Source: Paraglomus occultum | Lineage: Eukaryota; Glomeromycota; Glomeromycetes; Paraglomerales; Paraglomeraceae | Assembly (NCBI GenBank): GCA_910592205.1 | Contig: CAJVPJ010000082.1 | Span: forward strand, 1 to 48,086 | Reading direction: 5' to 3' | Length of the DNA: 48,086 bases | Shown: in pieces, positions 27,665 to 39,600 of the stretch | Numbering within the stretch: position 1 is the first letter of the stretch | Layout: every line of letters begins with the position of its first letter | Position numbers and translations under genes: made by a program | The notes under the pieces: generated by a model | What the model was told of the DNA's origin: nothing | Database searches by the model: none | Seen by the model: the letters and a program-made list of their open reading frames with translations, nothing else

Positions 27665-29983
27665 ATGGATGACAGTCCGCAGAACGACAAAACGCTATCA
27701 GACTTTTGCGCTGTTACGGGAGCTAGACCCGAAATAGCCGCGAGCTATTTGACGGTATATAGCCTCAGTCTTGTGCCCCAATATCTGCTCCGTATTTTTC
27801 CTGCTCAAGCCCGTTCTTTTTACTCAGAATCATTCTTCATACAAACAACAAAAAAACAGGTATCTGACAACAACCTCCAACAAGCTGTATCACTCTATTT
27901 GGAAAGTGGTGGCGTTGACCTCACGCAAGCTCTGCAAGACTCAAAGAGTTCGCAGCAACCTACTCCCTCGGCGTCTAGTACTTCAGACGGTACACGTACT
28001 GATAATTCCACATTAGAAAGCGATGCAGCATTGGCTGCTCGGTTAGCTGCTGAAGAGGTTCGCGCACCTATTCCTCCAAGGCAAGAGATACTGCTCAGGG
28101 ACGATGACGATGAGTTGTATCCGCAAAGTATGGATGTAAATTCTGATTGTGAATGAAATGACTTGATTGAGGCGGGAGCCGATGTAATTCGTTACCTTTG
28201 TTTTTGATGAAACAGCCAGGAGATCTACCACAACAAGAAATAGTCGGCCTGTTGTGAGAGAGGTCACTGATGGACTCAGAGATAGTCGACTTGATTCTGC
28301 ATATATTTCAGGTAAATGGATGAATGATATATTGAAGCTGGCGGAGGGACTTGTACTGATAAAGTTGTACACGATTTTGACAGGCCAACATGATCCAAAA
28401 TTGAGTCCTCGATTAGCTGATCTGTTTAGACCCCCTTTTGATCTTATCACTCCTGGTGGTTTTGAACAGGTTCGGGGTCTCTGCGAGGGGAGGGTGTTTG
28501 ATGCTCGCTTGTATGTGAAGATTGAACGCGCTCATCATTTATTGATTATATAGGTGCGCCAGGATGCAAAGGAAAAGAATAAATGGCTTATGGTTACCAT
28601 TCACGATTACACAGAGTTTGCATGTCAAGTGTTAAACCGTGATCTATGGAGCGAGCAAACTGTAAAGGCAGTTGTTAAGGCTGATTTTCTGTTCATGCAG
28701 GTAATTAATTGAAAACAAAAGGTCTTTTTGATGACCAATTATAACTAGTTATTTTATCAACTCGGCAATTGTATATATATGACTATTACTTTCAACCCTG
28801 TCATGACAATTTTACTAAGCTACTATGTACTGGCTAATTAGCTTCCAGCTAATTCTTCAGAAGGACGACGATACAAAACTTTCTATCCATTCGACGACTA
28901 TCCACATATTGCCATTATCGACCCAAGAACCGGTCTGTTATTATCACAAAGATAAACTGTCAATATCTAATTTCTAAACTCTGTTAACGCTATGTTCGAC
29001 TTGTAGGAGAGAGGCTAAAGACATTTAATTATTCACTAACACCGAATGATTTTATAATTGCTGGTTAGCTTGAATTCCAATCACTGCGTCAGTCACTACT
29101 ATTGACGTTTTTGATTATATGGCTCTAAAAGTTTATGTTCTATTCACACAGTCACCGACTTTTTGGAACGATATTCTCTGAAAGAGGCTGCATCGTCGAA
29201 ATCACCAGCCGTTGCACAATCCACAAGCCAGGTTGATGACCGTTTTTGTGGAATGTATATAGAACTATGACAATGCCAGACATACTCATAGAATAATTTT
29301 GAACGCTGCTTTGTAGAGGATTTACGATGTGTCGGACGAAGACGAAGCAGCCGACAGCCGACTTCCAGCGGACGCGATTGATTTTATGGAAATTGAGGAC
29401 CAGAGCGATGATGGTATTCTTGTTACTATTCCTGTGTACAATTTCTATTATTCCGAATTAATTCCGTTAATTATGTGTAGAATCACAAGGAGTTTCGGCC
29501 TTTGATATGATTCATCCAACTGAAAGAGCAGAGCCAGCCGAAGGACCATCAGTAACGCGAATACAATTTCGTCTTGCAGGTGAATTTCACATCTTGCTAA
29601 CCTCGTAACAGACATTCGAATGATACGAGTCACTACTGCTCTACCGTGATTAATATCGTCAACTAACACAATCATAAATATCAATTGCCTATTGCAGACG
29701 GATCACGAATTATTCGACGATTCGCCAAATCGGATCCTGTTCGATATCTATTCGAGTACATCAAGGCCACAGTCCCTGCAGCAGCAGAAAATCAGTTTGA
29801 GGTATCATTTGTAATTATATGTCAATCAGAACTATTACCATAATTGGGTTCTTAATGTTTTAATTATTCCCTTTAATTATATAGCTGGTATTCAATCGTC
29901 AGCAGCTTATCGAATATATTGACCAAACCATAGCAGAAGCTGGATTAGAGAATTCGGCTGTTACAGTTGGCATTGTATCTTGA
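27665..29983 (+). CDS. UBXN7: UBA-UAS-UBX protein, Cdc48 adaptor (UBXN7/Ubx5 type)
   Basis: Twelve exons (27665-27754 to 29885-29983) join with consistent phases to about 444 residues. Order of domains: UBA-like ubiquitin-binding helix bundle (FCAVTGARPEIAASYL, then NNLQQAVSLYLESGG), a disordered linker with AAEEVRAPIPPR, a UAS thioredoxin-like domain (RPPFDLITPGGFEQ, WLMVTIHDYTEF, then HIAIIDPRTGE) and a C-terminal UBX domain (TRIQFRLADGSRIIRRF, VRYLFEYI, ELVFNRQQL). UBX domains dock on the Cdc48 N-domain, so the protein probably delivers ubiquitylated clients to the Cdc48 encoded 23 kb away. The expected family role includes cullin/NEDD8-linked substrates. The sequence between 27755 and 27859 stays in frame and could be retained, but splicing reunites the UBA helices. 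A phase-1 donor at 28149 is chosen to keep frame into exon 3. Confidence 0.92.
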
Positions 29984-31272
29984 AACCCAGCGTTACGCAT
30001 TACGTTATTCGAAGCGGATTGAGTATAAGTAAAGTCGCATAATTTGGTATATGAACATGATCCAAGGTATGAACATTATACCATTTCCGAATTATACGAT
30101 TCTGTGTATGTGGGTATGCAAGTAATGGAATTTCAATGAAGAAAACGCATCTACTGTTAAGATTCTCGGGTCATGTATATCACAATATTGTAGAAATATT
30201 ATAAATTCTGCTGGAGAGTTTAAATTGAGCTATGCTCAGAAACTTTCCTGAGATGAATGGGAACCTATTACCGGATATAGAAACAAAATTTTGACATATT
30301 ACTTATGGTTTCTACTTTCGGATATTGTTTATAATAAACGAATTTGTTTAATGAAACACGAGGGAAAAGTAAAACTAACAGATAGGTTATAACGAAAAGA
30401 TTAGTCCTACATACTAATGATAACGCCTCAAGTACATCGATCAGTCACATGAGGAGAGTCAGAAATAGAAACGTGATGTCCCACCAACCCGTTATAGTTT
30501 AAGCATATGTTAAATGGTGAATATGTTTTGAATGAGAAGTATGTTTGAACGCAAAGTATTACGTTTCGGGATCCTCACATTCTTGACACTTTTATGTGGT
30601 AACATATTGATCCCAATGGGTGACATAAAAATCAGACGTATGCAAAATAGTTTTTACTAACGTGAAGCAGTGTTGTAATATTCGAATTATTTGCTCAAGA
30701 ATAATCTTGTCTCGTCAAGACGGTCATAATGTAAACAACCACCTTTCCTTGTAGCAATACAATAAGCGTTATTACTTATTGAATATATTAAGTTGACACA
30801 TTTACCATCACGTGACAATATAACATGTGTTACTTCTCTTTCTGCTAAATATAAAGTATAGCTCTGCTATTCAATGACTTTTTCGTTCTCAATGACAAGT
30901 TCACTCCCAAACCGCAGACGGCGGCCTGGAACAAAATCGTGGCAAAACGTCGGGCTCAAGCAAAGTTTTCAATATTCCGAGATTAGAAAAAGATGTTTAA
31001 GAATTAAGATAATTTTTTATAGCGTAAATATGAGTAATATGGTTTTATTAGTATAATATAGAATAAATGTTCTTTTTTACATTATAAGCAATTTCAATAC
31101 ACTTTTTTCATGTTTCTAAGAATTGAGATAGTTTTTTATTTCGAATATGTTACTTTGTAAGATTACACTACCATCAAGAGTGTATAACAGTAATGTGTAT
31201 GTACTTTATATAGTTTTATGACTACCCATTGTTTGTCAATTATATTCTAACGGTTCTCGCATTCAATCCAGC
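29984..31272. other. No confident gene
   Basis: AT-rich spacer. A plus-strand frame around 30871-30989 reads TPKPQTAAWNKIVAKRRAQ before a TAG; it could be a stray exon, possibly of the exonuclease relic that follows, but no splice partner was established. Confidence 0.35.
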
Positions 31273-31640
31273 ATGTTAAACGATTTCCAAAGTTTACATA
31301 GACAACTTCCATCGTTTCGGACGACTTTTGACTGGTTTAGTTACCTAAACAAAAGAGAAACGCTCAGGTATGAAAACAGTAACACTAATGCCTCCCATTA
31401 TCTATTAATTGTTTTGATTACTCATTTTATTTTCTACCATAAACATGATTTTGTCGCCATCGACTGTGAGATGGTATTGAACTCTGGGCGAACGAGTTGG
31501 TAACGAATTAGCACGCGTAAGCGTAGTTAATTACGGGGGAAAAGTCATGTTGGATACGTTTGTAAAACCAAAAAATCCAATAATAGATTACAAGACCGCC
31601 ATTAGCGGTAACAACCTGGTAAAAATTTGTTTCTCACCGT
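31273..31640 (+). pseudogene. REXO4-like 3'-5' RNA exonuclease relic
   Basis: A fragment of the DEDD exonuclease fold: FVAIDCEMV (the D-x-E Exo I motif) in one frame, then, shifted by one base, ERVGNELARVSVVNYGGKV and MLDTFVKPKNPIIDY ending in TAISGNNL before a donor-like GTAAAA at 31619. This is the start of a REX4/REXO4 exonuclease domain. Downstream Exo II (H/N-x-x-D) and Exo III motifs are not found in the following sequence, where an acceptor leads into a short frame ending at LLN. Between the upstream frame (LPSFRTTFDWFSYLN) and the domain no proper acceptor exists. One-base shift plus missing Exo II and III indicate a dead, truncated copy. Confidence 0.7.
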
Positions 31641-33266
31641 TTAAACAATTTATTTTTATGATTAACTAATCATGTGACTATTCCAGGGACGAAAGACAAC
31701 TACAGGAGTGAGCAAGGGTCTCTTGAATTAACCTGCAGGTAAGCTTCGCTTGAACCTCTTTTCAGTCCTTAATGAATGCGTTTGGGGGCCAGTGCATAAC
31801 TAATTGTTCTTGAGAACGAATACTATTCTCTACCGCTGGATTAGATCGGTAGTCTATAGTTGGGGTCTTGATAAGAATGCGCCGAAACTCGCGGGACAAG
31901 TATTACCGACTGACCTTTCCGTTATATTAATGCTTAAAATATTGTATGTGGTGGTGGTGCAAGCCAAGTTCCGCCCCTGGAACTTTCTAATCAGAGTAAG
32001 GATAAGAATAAAAGAATAAGGAGAGGATAGAAGAAGATAAGAAGAGGATAGGAGAGGGATGAGGAGAGAATATGGTTACGAGTATACCAGTCGTGGTTGC
32101 AAGTAGATTAGCGGATTGTTCAGGAAAGAACTATCGAGAGCAGAGTTTGCCAAGTCAAAACTACGCTGCTTATTAATCTATTTTTAGTTTGTTCCGATGT
32201 CGATCCATTGAATGTTGGGCACAGGAGGAAAATACGTCATCCTACGCTTTCATCGAGACAAGCATAGCCGCGTATCTTTGCTTTATGTCGGCCAATGAGA
32301 TAAAAAACTTTGGGCAGCAACATCTTCCCCTTTGCTGCGTCTTTTGAGATATCCGAAGAACCTGTCTTTTCACAATACAGCAGTACGGATAATGTATTTT
32401 ACATGGCCGTGCTTTTTGCAAAAGAAGCACATAACTTTTTTCTTTATATTTTTTAACTGCTCTTTTTTTTTCTCTAAATAAAAGCATTATTTTTTAAAAG
32501 TTTATTGTGTTTTTTTTGATATTTAATAGTTTTGATCAATATATCAAAACATTTTCAATTATTATAAATTTACAACTGTTTTTACTGGAATGCATACAAA
32601 TGAATGTCGTTTAATAACTCGGACTTATACCGCTTTTGATCATTTCTACTATGTACAGTATATATACTGCTGTTAAGTACACTACTCGAGCACCATAACG
32701 GGGCGTATGAAATTGAGCGTAACTTACTTTGACGAGATAAACGCAGCATTTATTGTAGTATATAAAAAGACAATTAGACAAGAGAATTAACGGCAATTTG
32801 GCTTTACTAGACGACAAATCGAAGACAAATTTCATGGAACGGTTTTAGTTTTGTTGCTGATGATTTAACGAAATAAGCAATAAATCAACTTAGCTCAGTC
32901 TCGCCATATTCTACTAACAAAAAAATAACATTTGCTTACAATATCAGCAAACCTTTACGCTGTCAAAATGTCACCACTAACGGATGAATGACATTTATGA
33001 CACCATTGAAACGAAAGCATCAGTTCTGTGTCCTAGCGAGCAAGAACCACAAAGCTGTTAGAACTGGTACATGAAGCACAGTAATAAAGGATTTGGAGGA
33101 CATTTTGACGGGAAAATCGGAATTTTATTTCAGGCACCAATAACGGTAGCGAATACATATTATTATTATACGATTTCGTCGCACAAATTTACGCGGTACT
33201 GCCATAGCAATGTAATACACGTATTATTTGTTCACTGAAAAAAAACATAGTAATCATTCTCAAACT
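31641..33266. other. No gene recognised
   Basis: Includes a purine-rich stretch at about 31996-32070 (repeated AGGATA/GAAGATA words) and AT-rich sequence. Nothing coding was recognised. The right end holds the promoter of kinase B. Confidence 0.4.
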
Positions 33267-35815
33267 ATGTCAGGAACTATTCATAATCCGACAATTGACA
33301 ACCTGATTCAATCTTCCTTGGAAGATAAAAATAAAAACTTAAGACTTGAATGGATTTCTTGTGAGGACATCGCCGACACAAAGCCAACTCAAGTTGACAA
33401 CGTCTATTATGTTGTTCACAAACGACGGTGGAAGAGTGATAATATAATACTGGTCTTGCTTGGAAATAGTGGAGAATGTACATCGACACTTGTGAGTGAA
33501 TTTTCCAGAATATACTCACTTCCAACACACAAGTGCAATAATGACGATAATCGGTTCAGAAGATATTCCGTATGGCTTAATCGTCGCAACAAACTCATAA
33601 AGGGATTCGCCAAGTACGATAACAAGTATTACATGGTCGCTGATAAAAAGTTTTACCTTTTTTACTCTCGATATGGATTCTGCACTGCATGCGGAATACT
33701 CCGATGTAGTCCCGTGTGGTGCATTTGCGGTCATAAAGAATTGGCCGATGGATGGACGAGCAACAATAAGCAACTCGATGACTTTATCAAGAAATCCCAA
33801 TTACAAACAAATTCAGCAAATGATGCCTATTTAGAATGGATTCCATTTGATTGTACGTATGGTGAAGGATGTGATCTGCCTACTCGTGAAGCTGTTAAAG
33901 TGATTCCACTTGAGATAACAGACAAGACACATGAGTCATATTATGTCAAGGTAAACTATTTACTTATACGTCATGTTTATTGGATATTATTGACTTAATA
34001 TTATATATTGTCCGTAGTTATGTGATCAGCATCCAGATATTCTTACCACAGATGATTGGATTACCATCGGATTTACATATCATGCGTGGCAAGAAAAGTA
34101 TTGTCTAATGAAAGAATGGGATGCACATAGACTATGTCTGGCTTGTACACGGCTGTTAGAGCCTAAAATAAATGGATTTTGTTATGAATGTAAAGCACCA
34201 GCACCTCCTGGTTGGACTACGGGCAATAAGTCATTGGATTCATTTATTATGGAATCGTGGAAGAATATGAGTATCAAAGATGATGCGTATATACGATGGG
34301 TCGAATACTCTCTATTGACCAATGTACAAGAGGTGACATTGTTACGCCATGGATGCACACACGTAGCAGAATATCCAGAATCGACAGCAAATGAATTGAT
34401 ACGTGTGACACTCAAAAAGATAATTGATAAATATAAAGGGGATGATCAATCATTCGATTTTCATCAGGTAAACGGTATTCATTTCACGTGTTCAACAATT
34501 AATACTGTACCGCGCATTTAAATTGACCAGTGTTGTAACAATTTTTTAAACAGCTAACTAAGGAATACCCAGACATATTAACACCAGATAATATCTGGAT
34601 AATCGGGATCACTCGGGAGCCATCTACTCGGGAATACTATTTAGTGTTCTACCATGATGTACATGTAATATTGGACAGGTTTGTACAAAACAGCACAAGT
34701 GCAAAATACCTGCAGTATAACGACTTTGATGAACTCAAGATGATCGGATCTGGTGGCTATGGAACAGCTTATACTGCCAAATATAAAAAGTATTCAGAAG
34801 TAAGCTATTTTATGCCACAAACTGTTGTGCTCAAACAGTTTAAGAATTTTAATGAAGCACCAGAATTATTTATTTCCGAGGTAAGCGAATAATTGATAGT
34901 ATTAATTACAGAGACATTTAATTTTGATGCTGTAATTATTTTTTCATTTAACAGTTCAGAAATCATGCCAAGTGCACAAACATGCATAATTCATTCCTTA
35001 AAATTTATGGATACACACAAGACCCAAAAACAAAAGAATACATGATTGTTATACAATATGCTGACAACGGCAGTCTTTTGTCTTATTTGGATCGAAATTT
35101 TAACAAATTGACATGGACAATGAAATTACAATGTTTGAGGAATATCGTAATTCGTCTGTATAACATTCATAACGCGGGATTAGTGCATTGTGATCTACAT
35201 GGCGGGAACATTATTTTGGATGGTGTATCTCAGCCGTTAATATGTGATCTTGGTCTCTCGCGATCAGTGAATTCACATGATAATGAGTCAAAGTCGACCA
35301 TCCAAGGCGTTTTACCCTTTATCGCACCGGAAGTCTTTCATACTCGCAAATTCACTCAGAAATCAGATGTGTATTCATTTGGTATCATTATGTGTTTGAT
35401 TGCTACTGGTGAACCACCGTTTAGAGATAGGGAATTTGATAGAAATTTGGTATGTGATATCATGGATGGACTACGACCATCGATGCCTGATTCCGCACCA
35501 GAGGGATACAAGAAACTTGCAGAGCGCTGTTGTGATGCTGATCCCGATAAGCGGCCTGATGCACGGAGACTACGGGATAATATTGGCGAGCTTAGTCGAA
35601 TGGCGCGCAATAACAGCAACGCATGGGATGCCATCTATTATAATGATGTGAAGCCGTTATCACGTCTCGAGAAGGAGAGTAAATATTCTAGTACGCTCTT
35701 ACCCACTGGAGGTCTGCCTAAACCGAGAAATAGTTCTCATCAATTACCTCCCTTATCAAATTTCAGCTTGTCCAATTTAGAGGTAGAGTTAGGAAAGATC
35801 AACGAGGAAGGGTAA
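33267..35815 (+). CDS. Kinase 'B': TKL-like kinase with three N-terminal Cys/WIP modules
   Basis: Four exons (33267-33950, 34018-34467, 34554-34880, 34955-35815), all joined in phase 0, give about 773 residues. The N-terminal 430 residues contain an internally repeated module: a C-x-x-C plus C-x-C or C-x-x-C knuckle pair (FCTACGILRCSP/WCICGHKE and LCLACTRLLEPK/FCYECK), a GWTS/TGNK-x-L-D-x-F-I linker and a LEWI-x-x-D strand, with a partial earlier copy (PTIDNLIQSS, RLEWISCEDI). The kinase domain begins near residue 435: GSGGYGTAY, VVLK, LVHCDLHGGN (HCD for HRD, catalytic Asp kept), DLG for DFG, FIAPE. Likely active, substrate unknown. ATG at 33267 matches the start of the paralogue; an upstream in-frame ATG at 33228 is possible. 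The C-terminal tail has no known domain. Confidence 0.92.
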
Positions 35816-38800
35816 TTTGGATCTGGTGGCAGTTATGAAGACAATGTTCATGCGAACACTCGTTGAACAAACTTGTAATCTATTGTTTGTAGTTTTAGGG
35901 TGACTCCAATAGTTGAATTAAACAAACTCGTGTACTTTTAGTGTTAGATCCCTTTGCCGGGGTAGATTATTTGAATATGTAAGAAAATATTAATATAGTA
36001 ATGAATTCTACGAAACTGGTAACACGTTCAATGTTAATCGTTCCTGAAATAAATGTGTAGCTACATTCGAGGCGGTGAAGCTTTATTGTGAATTTCAGCA
36101 CCAGTTTGATTGTTTTATGCTTCAAATGACCCATGCCGTCGGCCAATATAACAAGGCGAGAATTTCTTGATCAACTTCTCACCGTGATTGTCTTCATTTT
36201 TAACATTGGGCAATGATAATTTAAACCTTTATCGACGCGATAGCCGCTTCACGAAGGATTTATTGTTCTTATAAGATTTTTTGCAAATTAAAGGAGCATC
36301 TTTGGTATATCATCATCTGTTCCGTAATCTTTTCCAAATCTGCTCCTTCCAAATAAAGTCGGATACATTCCATTATAAGTGATCAGTTATATCAATCACC
36401 CATTTTGTTGCCCAATATACTGAGCATATTGATGAATGGCTTTAAGCATTTAGGAAAGACAAAGCAATAAATTTGTCGAAACAAGTCTGGTCATCTTTGT
36501 ATTTGATGCACCCACTGCACGTCGAGCATTCTCCCACTTTCGATCACTTGTTTCCTTCTCCCTGATACACAATTTATTTATCTCGAATATCATGGGCTAC
36601 CACCAAAAGTAAATAAAAGGCAAATTCAAACATTCTGCTTATCCAGTTCACCGACGCCCGAGGCAATTTATTCAGTCCAAACATCTGTACTTCTACGTAG
36701 AAACCTTTAACACTATCTGAAGCTTGCATTCGTCTCTTTCCAATACAACATAATGGCCGATGAATCAAGCCAAATCCTAGGCCAAGAGGTTTTCGCGCAA
36801 TCAAATGGTAAAGAGCATTTTAAGATTAATTCAATTCATAGTACTGTATTACTTTGAATTATTGGGATTTCTAAGCCAGCGTTAGCACTTATTTCTGGCT
36901 AGGATTTAGTGTGATCACTTTTCTCATGGTCACGCTTTCGGGCAACAGTGACAGAAATTATATCGTGTTTCACATAACCACAAATAAAGTAGAAATTTCA
37001 ACAACCGAAGTATGCGAACTTAAAGTCACCACGTTAGAAGAAGTGAGTATATGATGTTTACGGTAAGTTTATTTTTGACACAAACAATATACTGCAGTCA
37101 ATTGTGCCATGAATTATAGTTACTATTTGAACGATAAGTGTGCAGAGTGTCGACATTCGTGCGATTTTTGGAACAAAGAAATTATTCCTGCGCGTTACTA
37201 AAAAGTGTTGAGACAATTACGCTTGCTATAACCAATCTTCGTATAATATGGAAATTAAAGATGTGGTACCGTTCATGGCATTGTAGACTGAAGTAGATGT
37301 ATTGATATTATGCCAATCCGGAGCGTAAAAGCTTTAACTCCATCTCATCTTTGTCGTTTTGTTTACGTTATTGTACTGATTATTCTGTAAGATTTAGCGA
37401 CAGTTTTAATCGTGAGGAAAAAAGTGGCGTTATTCTACATTTGTATCATCAGCGACACTCCCGTGCATATTTTTTATTGACTCAGATTCAGCTAAAATTC
37501 ATACTGGCGCCCTTCCGATGCTCTACGAAAAACTTTACGCAAACTCTACGAAGAACTGTTTGCGATGAATGCTAACAATCGAACATGCTACCCGTTCGCT
37601 GAAATACTCATATTGTTCCCTATGCAAAAAAAAAATATTTATCGCCCGTCTAAAAGTCCCAGCCACTTCCTACATTTGCAATGAGAGTATTAGCATAACG
37701 AGTAATAATGCAATACTATTACGCAAAAAATTATATACCTAAAGTCAACTTTTTCTTACGAAAAATAGTAGAATTAATCCATATATTGATGTTGCTTGAA
37801 TATCTTGTGTCTTTATTGAGAAATCGAATTTATGTGCTATTCGGTAGCCATCGACTAACTCTTTGCAATCAATTGCAAATATTGACATAAAGAGCAATGC
37901 AATTACCATAAATTAATAATAAAAGCTAGACGCATCTATTGTATTATCAAGTTATGCGACCTAATTGTTAAAAACCCAATCCACATAAAAATTTACGTAA
38001 ATTTGCATTAATTTAAAGCGCAAAAATTATTTACTTGGCAGGGGAGATGTATGTTGCGTAACACATGTCAGCAGAATTAATTTTTAGCCATGCGGCAGAC
38101 CGAGTAAAACTTTCGTAAAATTAATTAATGAATCCACATTTGAAATATCAATTTAATGAATTGAGACCAATCCAAGACATTACTCGCAGAGCAAAAGCTT
38201 CTTTCGGGGGCCTAAAGGAATAGGCGAAAGACAAATACGCCCGAAACAGGTTAGCTGAAATATAAAATAGTAATAGCAATAGAATATAATAACAATATAC
38301 CTCAAAACCCCAATGTAAGCCAGAATTACCAGCCACGCAAGTTATACGTTTGATTGTTGCAAAATAATTATTTTTTTTTTATTCTACGATCCAGTTTTCG
38401 AAACACTGAACTTTCTGATATGTCTGTAACTTTAACAACAAATATCGGGGAGAAAGGTGCACCTTGAAAAGTTCAGTGTAGCTGTTGAGTCAACCTATTA
38501 TATTCTATTCTAGAAAAAACGTGCTCTAATTACTCTTTGGCCACCAATGTTAAAGTCATACCCGCCGAAGTTGTTATTTCTGAGTTGTGTAATTTACAAA
38601 GTTTGCCTGTGGCGTTGGTATAAGTTTGCCGTTTTTATATTCAAAAAGACCTATTGGTTTCCGCTAAGTTTAATGGACTTTGACTTGAGCCGTTCATTGA
38701 TCAGTCTACCGGTCAAGGTCTAATTTGTCAAAGTTTATTTTCTTTTTCTTCTTTTGCGTATTCATAATTTTGTATATAGTGTTAGCAGTGTGTTATTGTA

Positions 38801-39100
38801 TTTATAGTGATAAATGTCTGAGTAATTGACGGGTTAACTGTAATAGTAAAACACTTCGTGACTATCTTCTCAAACGTAAACCAAACGTTGAGTAGCGTTA
38901 CTTGTTGTAGTCTGTTTGAATTTAGAGAGATGTAAAAACTGTGGTTAGTTGATGCTTTGCAACCATGACAAGTCAGAAGTTTGCTCGTGTATCAGTATAA
39001 GCCATGCTGTCTGCTTATACAGTAATTGAAATAATAGGTGCGCATTTGGTTCTAGTATTACCGGACTAGTACCTAACATTAAAATAAATTAATCATGGGG
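35816..39100. other. Gene-poor AT-rich stretch
   Basis: No intact gene recognised in 3.3 kb. A minus-strand patch at about 36280-36380 reads MECIRLYLEGADLEKI in an open frame and could be debris of a gene. At 38404-38414 and 38468-38478 the 11-mer CACTGAACTTT occurs as an inverted pair. Elsewhere frames are short and random. Confidence 0.4.
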
Positions 39101-39126
39101 ATTTTGCGGAGGAAGATTATATCACC

Positions 39127-39490
39127 TGACTTTCTGCGGCCTTCAGAGACCGGAGTAGAAAAAAAGCAGTCAAATGGTATAAAAAAGCTGCTGAACAAGG
39201 AGATGCCAGTGCTCAACATAATCTTGTATGTTATGCAAATGAAATTGGAATAGAAAAAGATGAAACCAAAAGCAGTTGAATGGTATCAAAAAGCTGCCGA
39301 ACAAGGTGCTCAATATAATCTTGGTTTGTGTTATACAAATGGAACAGGAGAAGAAAAAGATGAAATGAAAGCAGTTGAATGGTATAAAAAAGCAGCTGAA
39401 CAAAGACACGTCAATGCTCAATATAATCTCGGTGTATGTTATGCAAATGGAACTGGAGTGGAAAAAGATGAAACAAAAGCAGTTGAATGG
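39127..39490 (+). pseudogene. Sel1-repeat gene fragment, frameshifted and truncated
   Basis: Three to four Sel1 repeats of 108 nt: KWYKKAAEQGDASAQHNL, then EWYQKAAEQGAQYNLGLCY, then EWYKKAAEQRHVNAQYNLG and a broken last one ending KAVEW. The frame shifts by one base near 39147 and again near 39268 (an extra A in ACCAAAAGC compared with ACAAAAGC of the next repeats), and one repeat lacks a few codons. The last repeat stops in mid-motif exactly where the 32-bp palindrome begins. Repeat units are nearly identical in DNA, suggesting recent tandem growth. It was probably the tail of a kinase-Sel1 gene like that at 10655-12791. Confidence 0.85.
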
Positions 39491-39522
39491 AGTGGTCATA
39501 ATATAATTATATTATGACCACT
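39491..39522. repeat. Perfect 32-bp palindrome at the Sel1 break
   Basis: Left arm AGTGGTCATAATATA, two-base centre AT, right arm TATATTATGACCACT; every position pairs. It starts directly after the last Sel1 codon, so it marks an insertion or junction boundary. Confidence 0.95.
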
Positions 39523-39524
39523 TA

Positions 39525-39590
39525 GTATAGGTTATGACTCTCATTTATACTATGAACACTAGGTTATGACCTCTCACTTAGGTTATACCC
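39525..39590 (+). repeat. AGGTTATG repeat cluster, left side of island
   Basis: Three near copies of AGGTTATGACCTCT-like sequence occur in 65 bp (39528-39541, 39560-39574, 39579-39587), with TTATACTATG between the first two. A similar arrangement, same orientation, is found at 46817-46852 beside the recombinase gene, so the two may be recombination sites or element ends. Confidence 0.6.
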
Positions 39591-39600
39591 GCTCCCACCC

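Noticed and set aside
32242-32487. 81-codon minus-strand Lys/Cys-rich frame
   Set aside because: No motif of zinc-finger spacing or transposase type could be supported.
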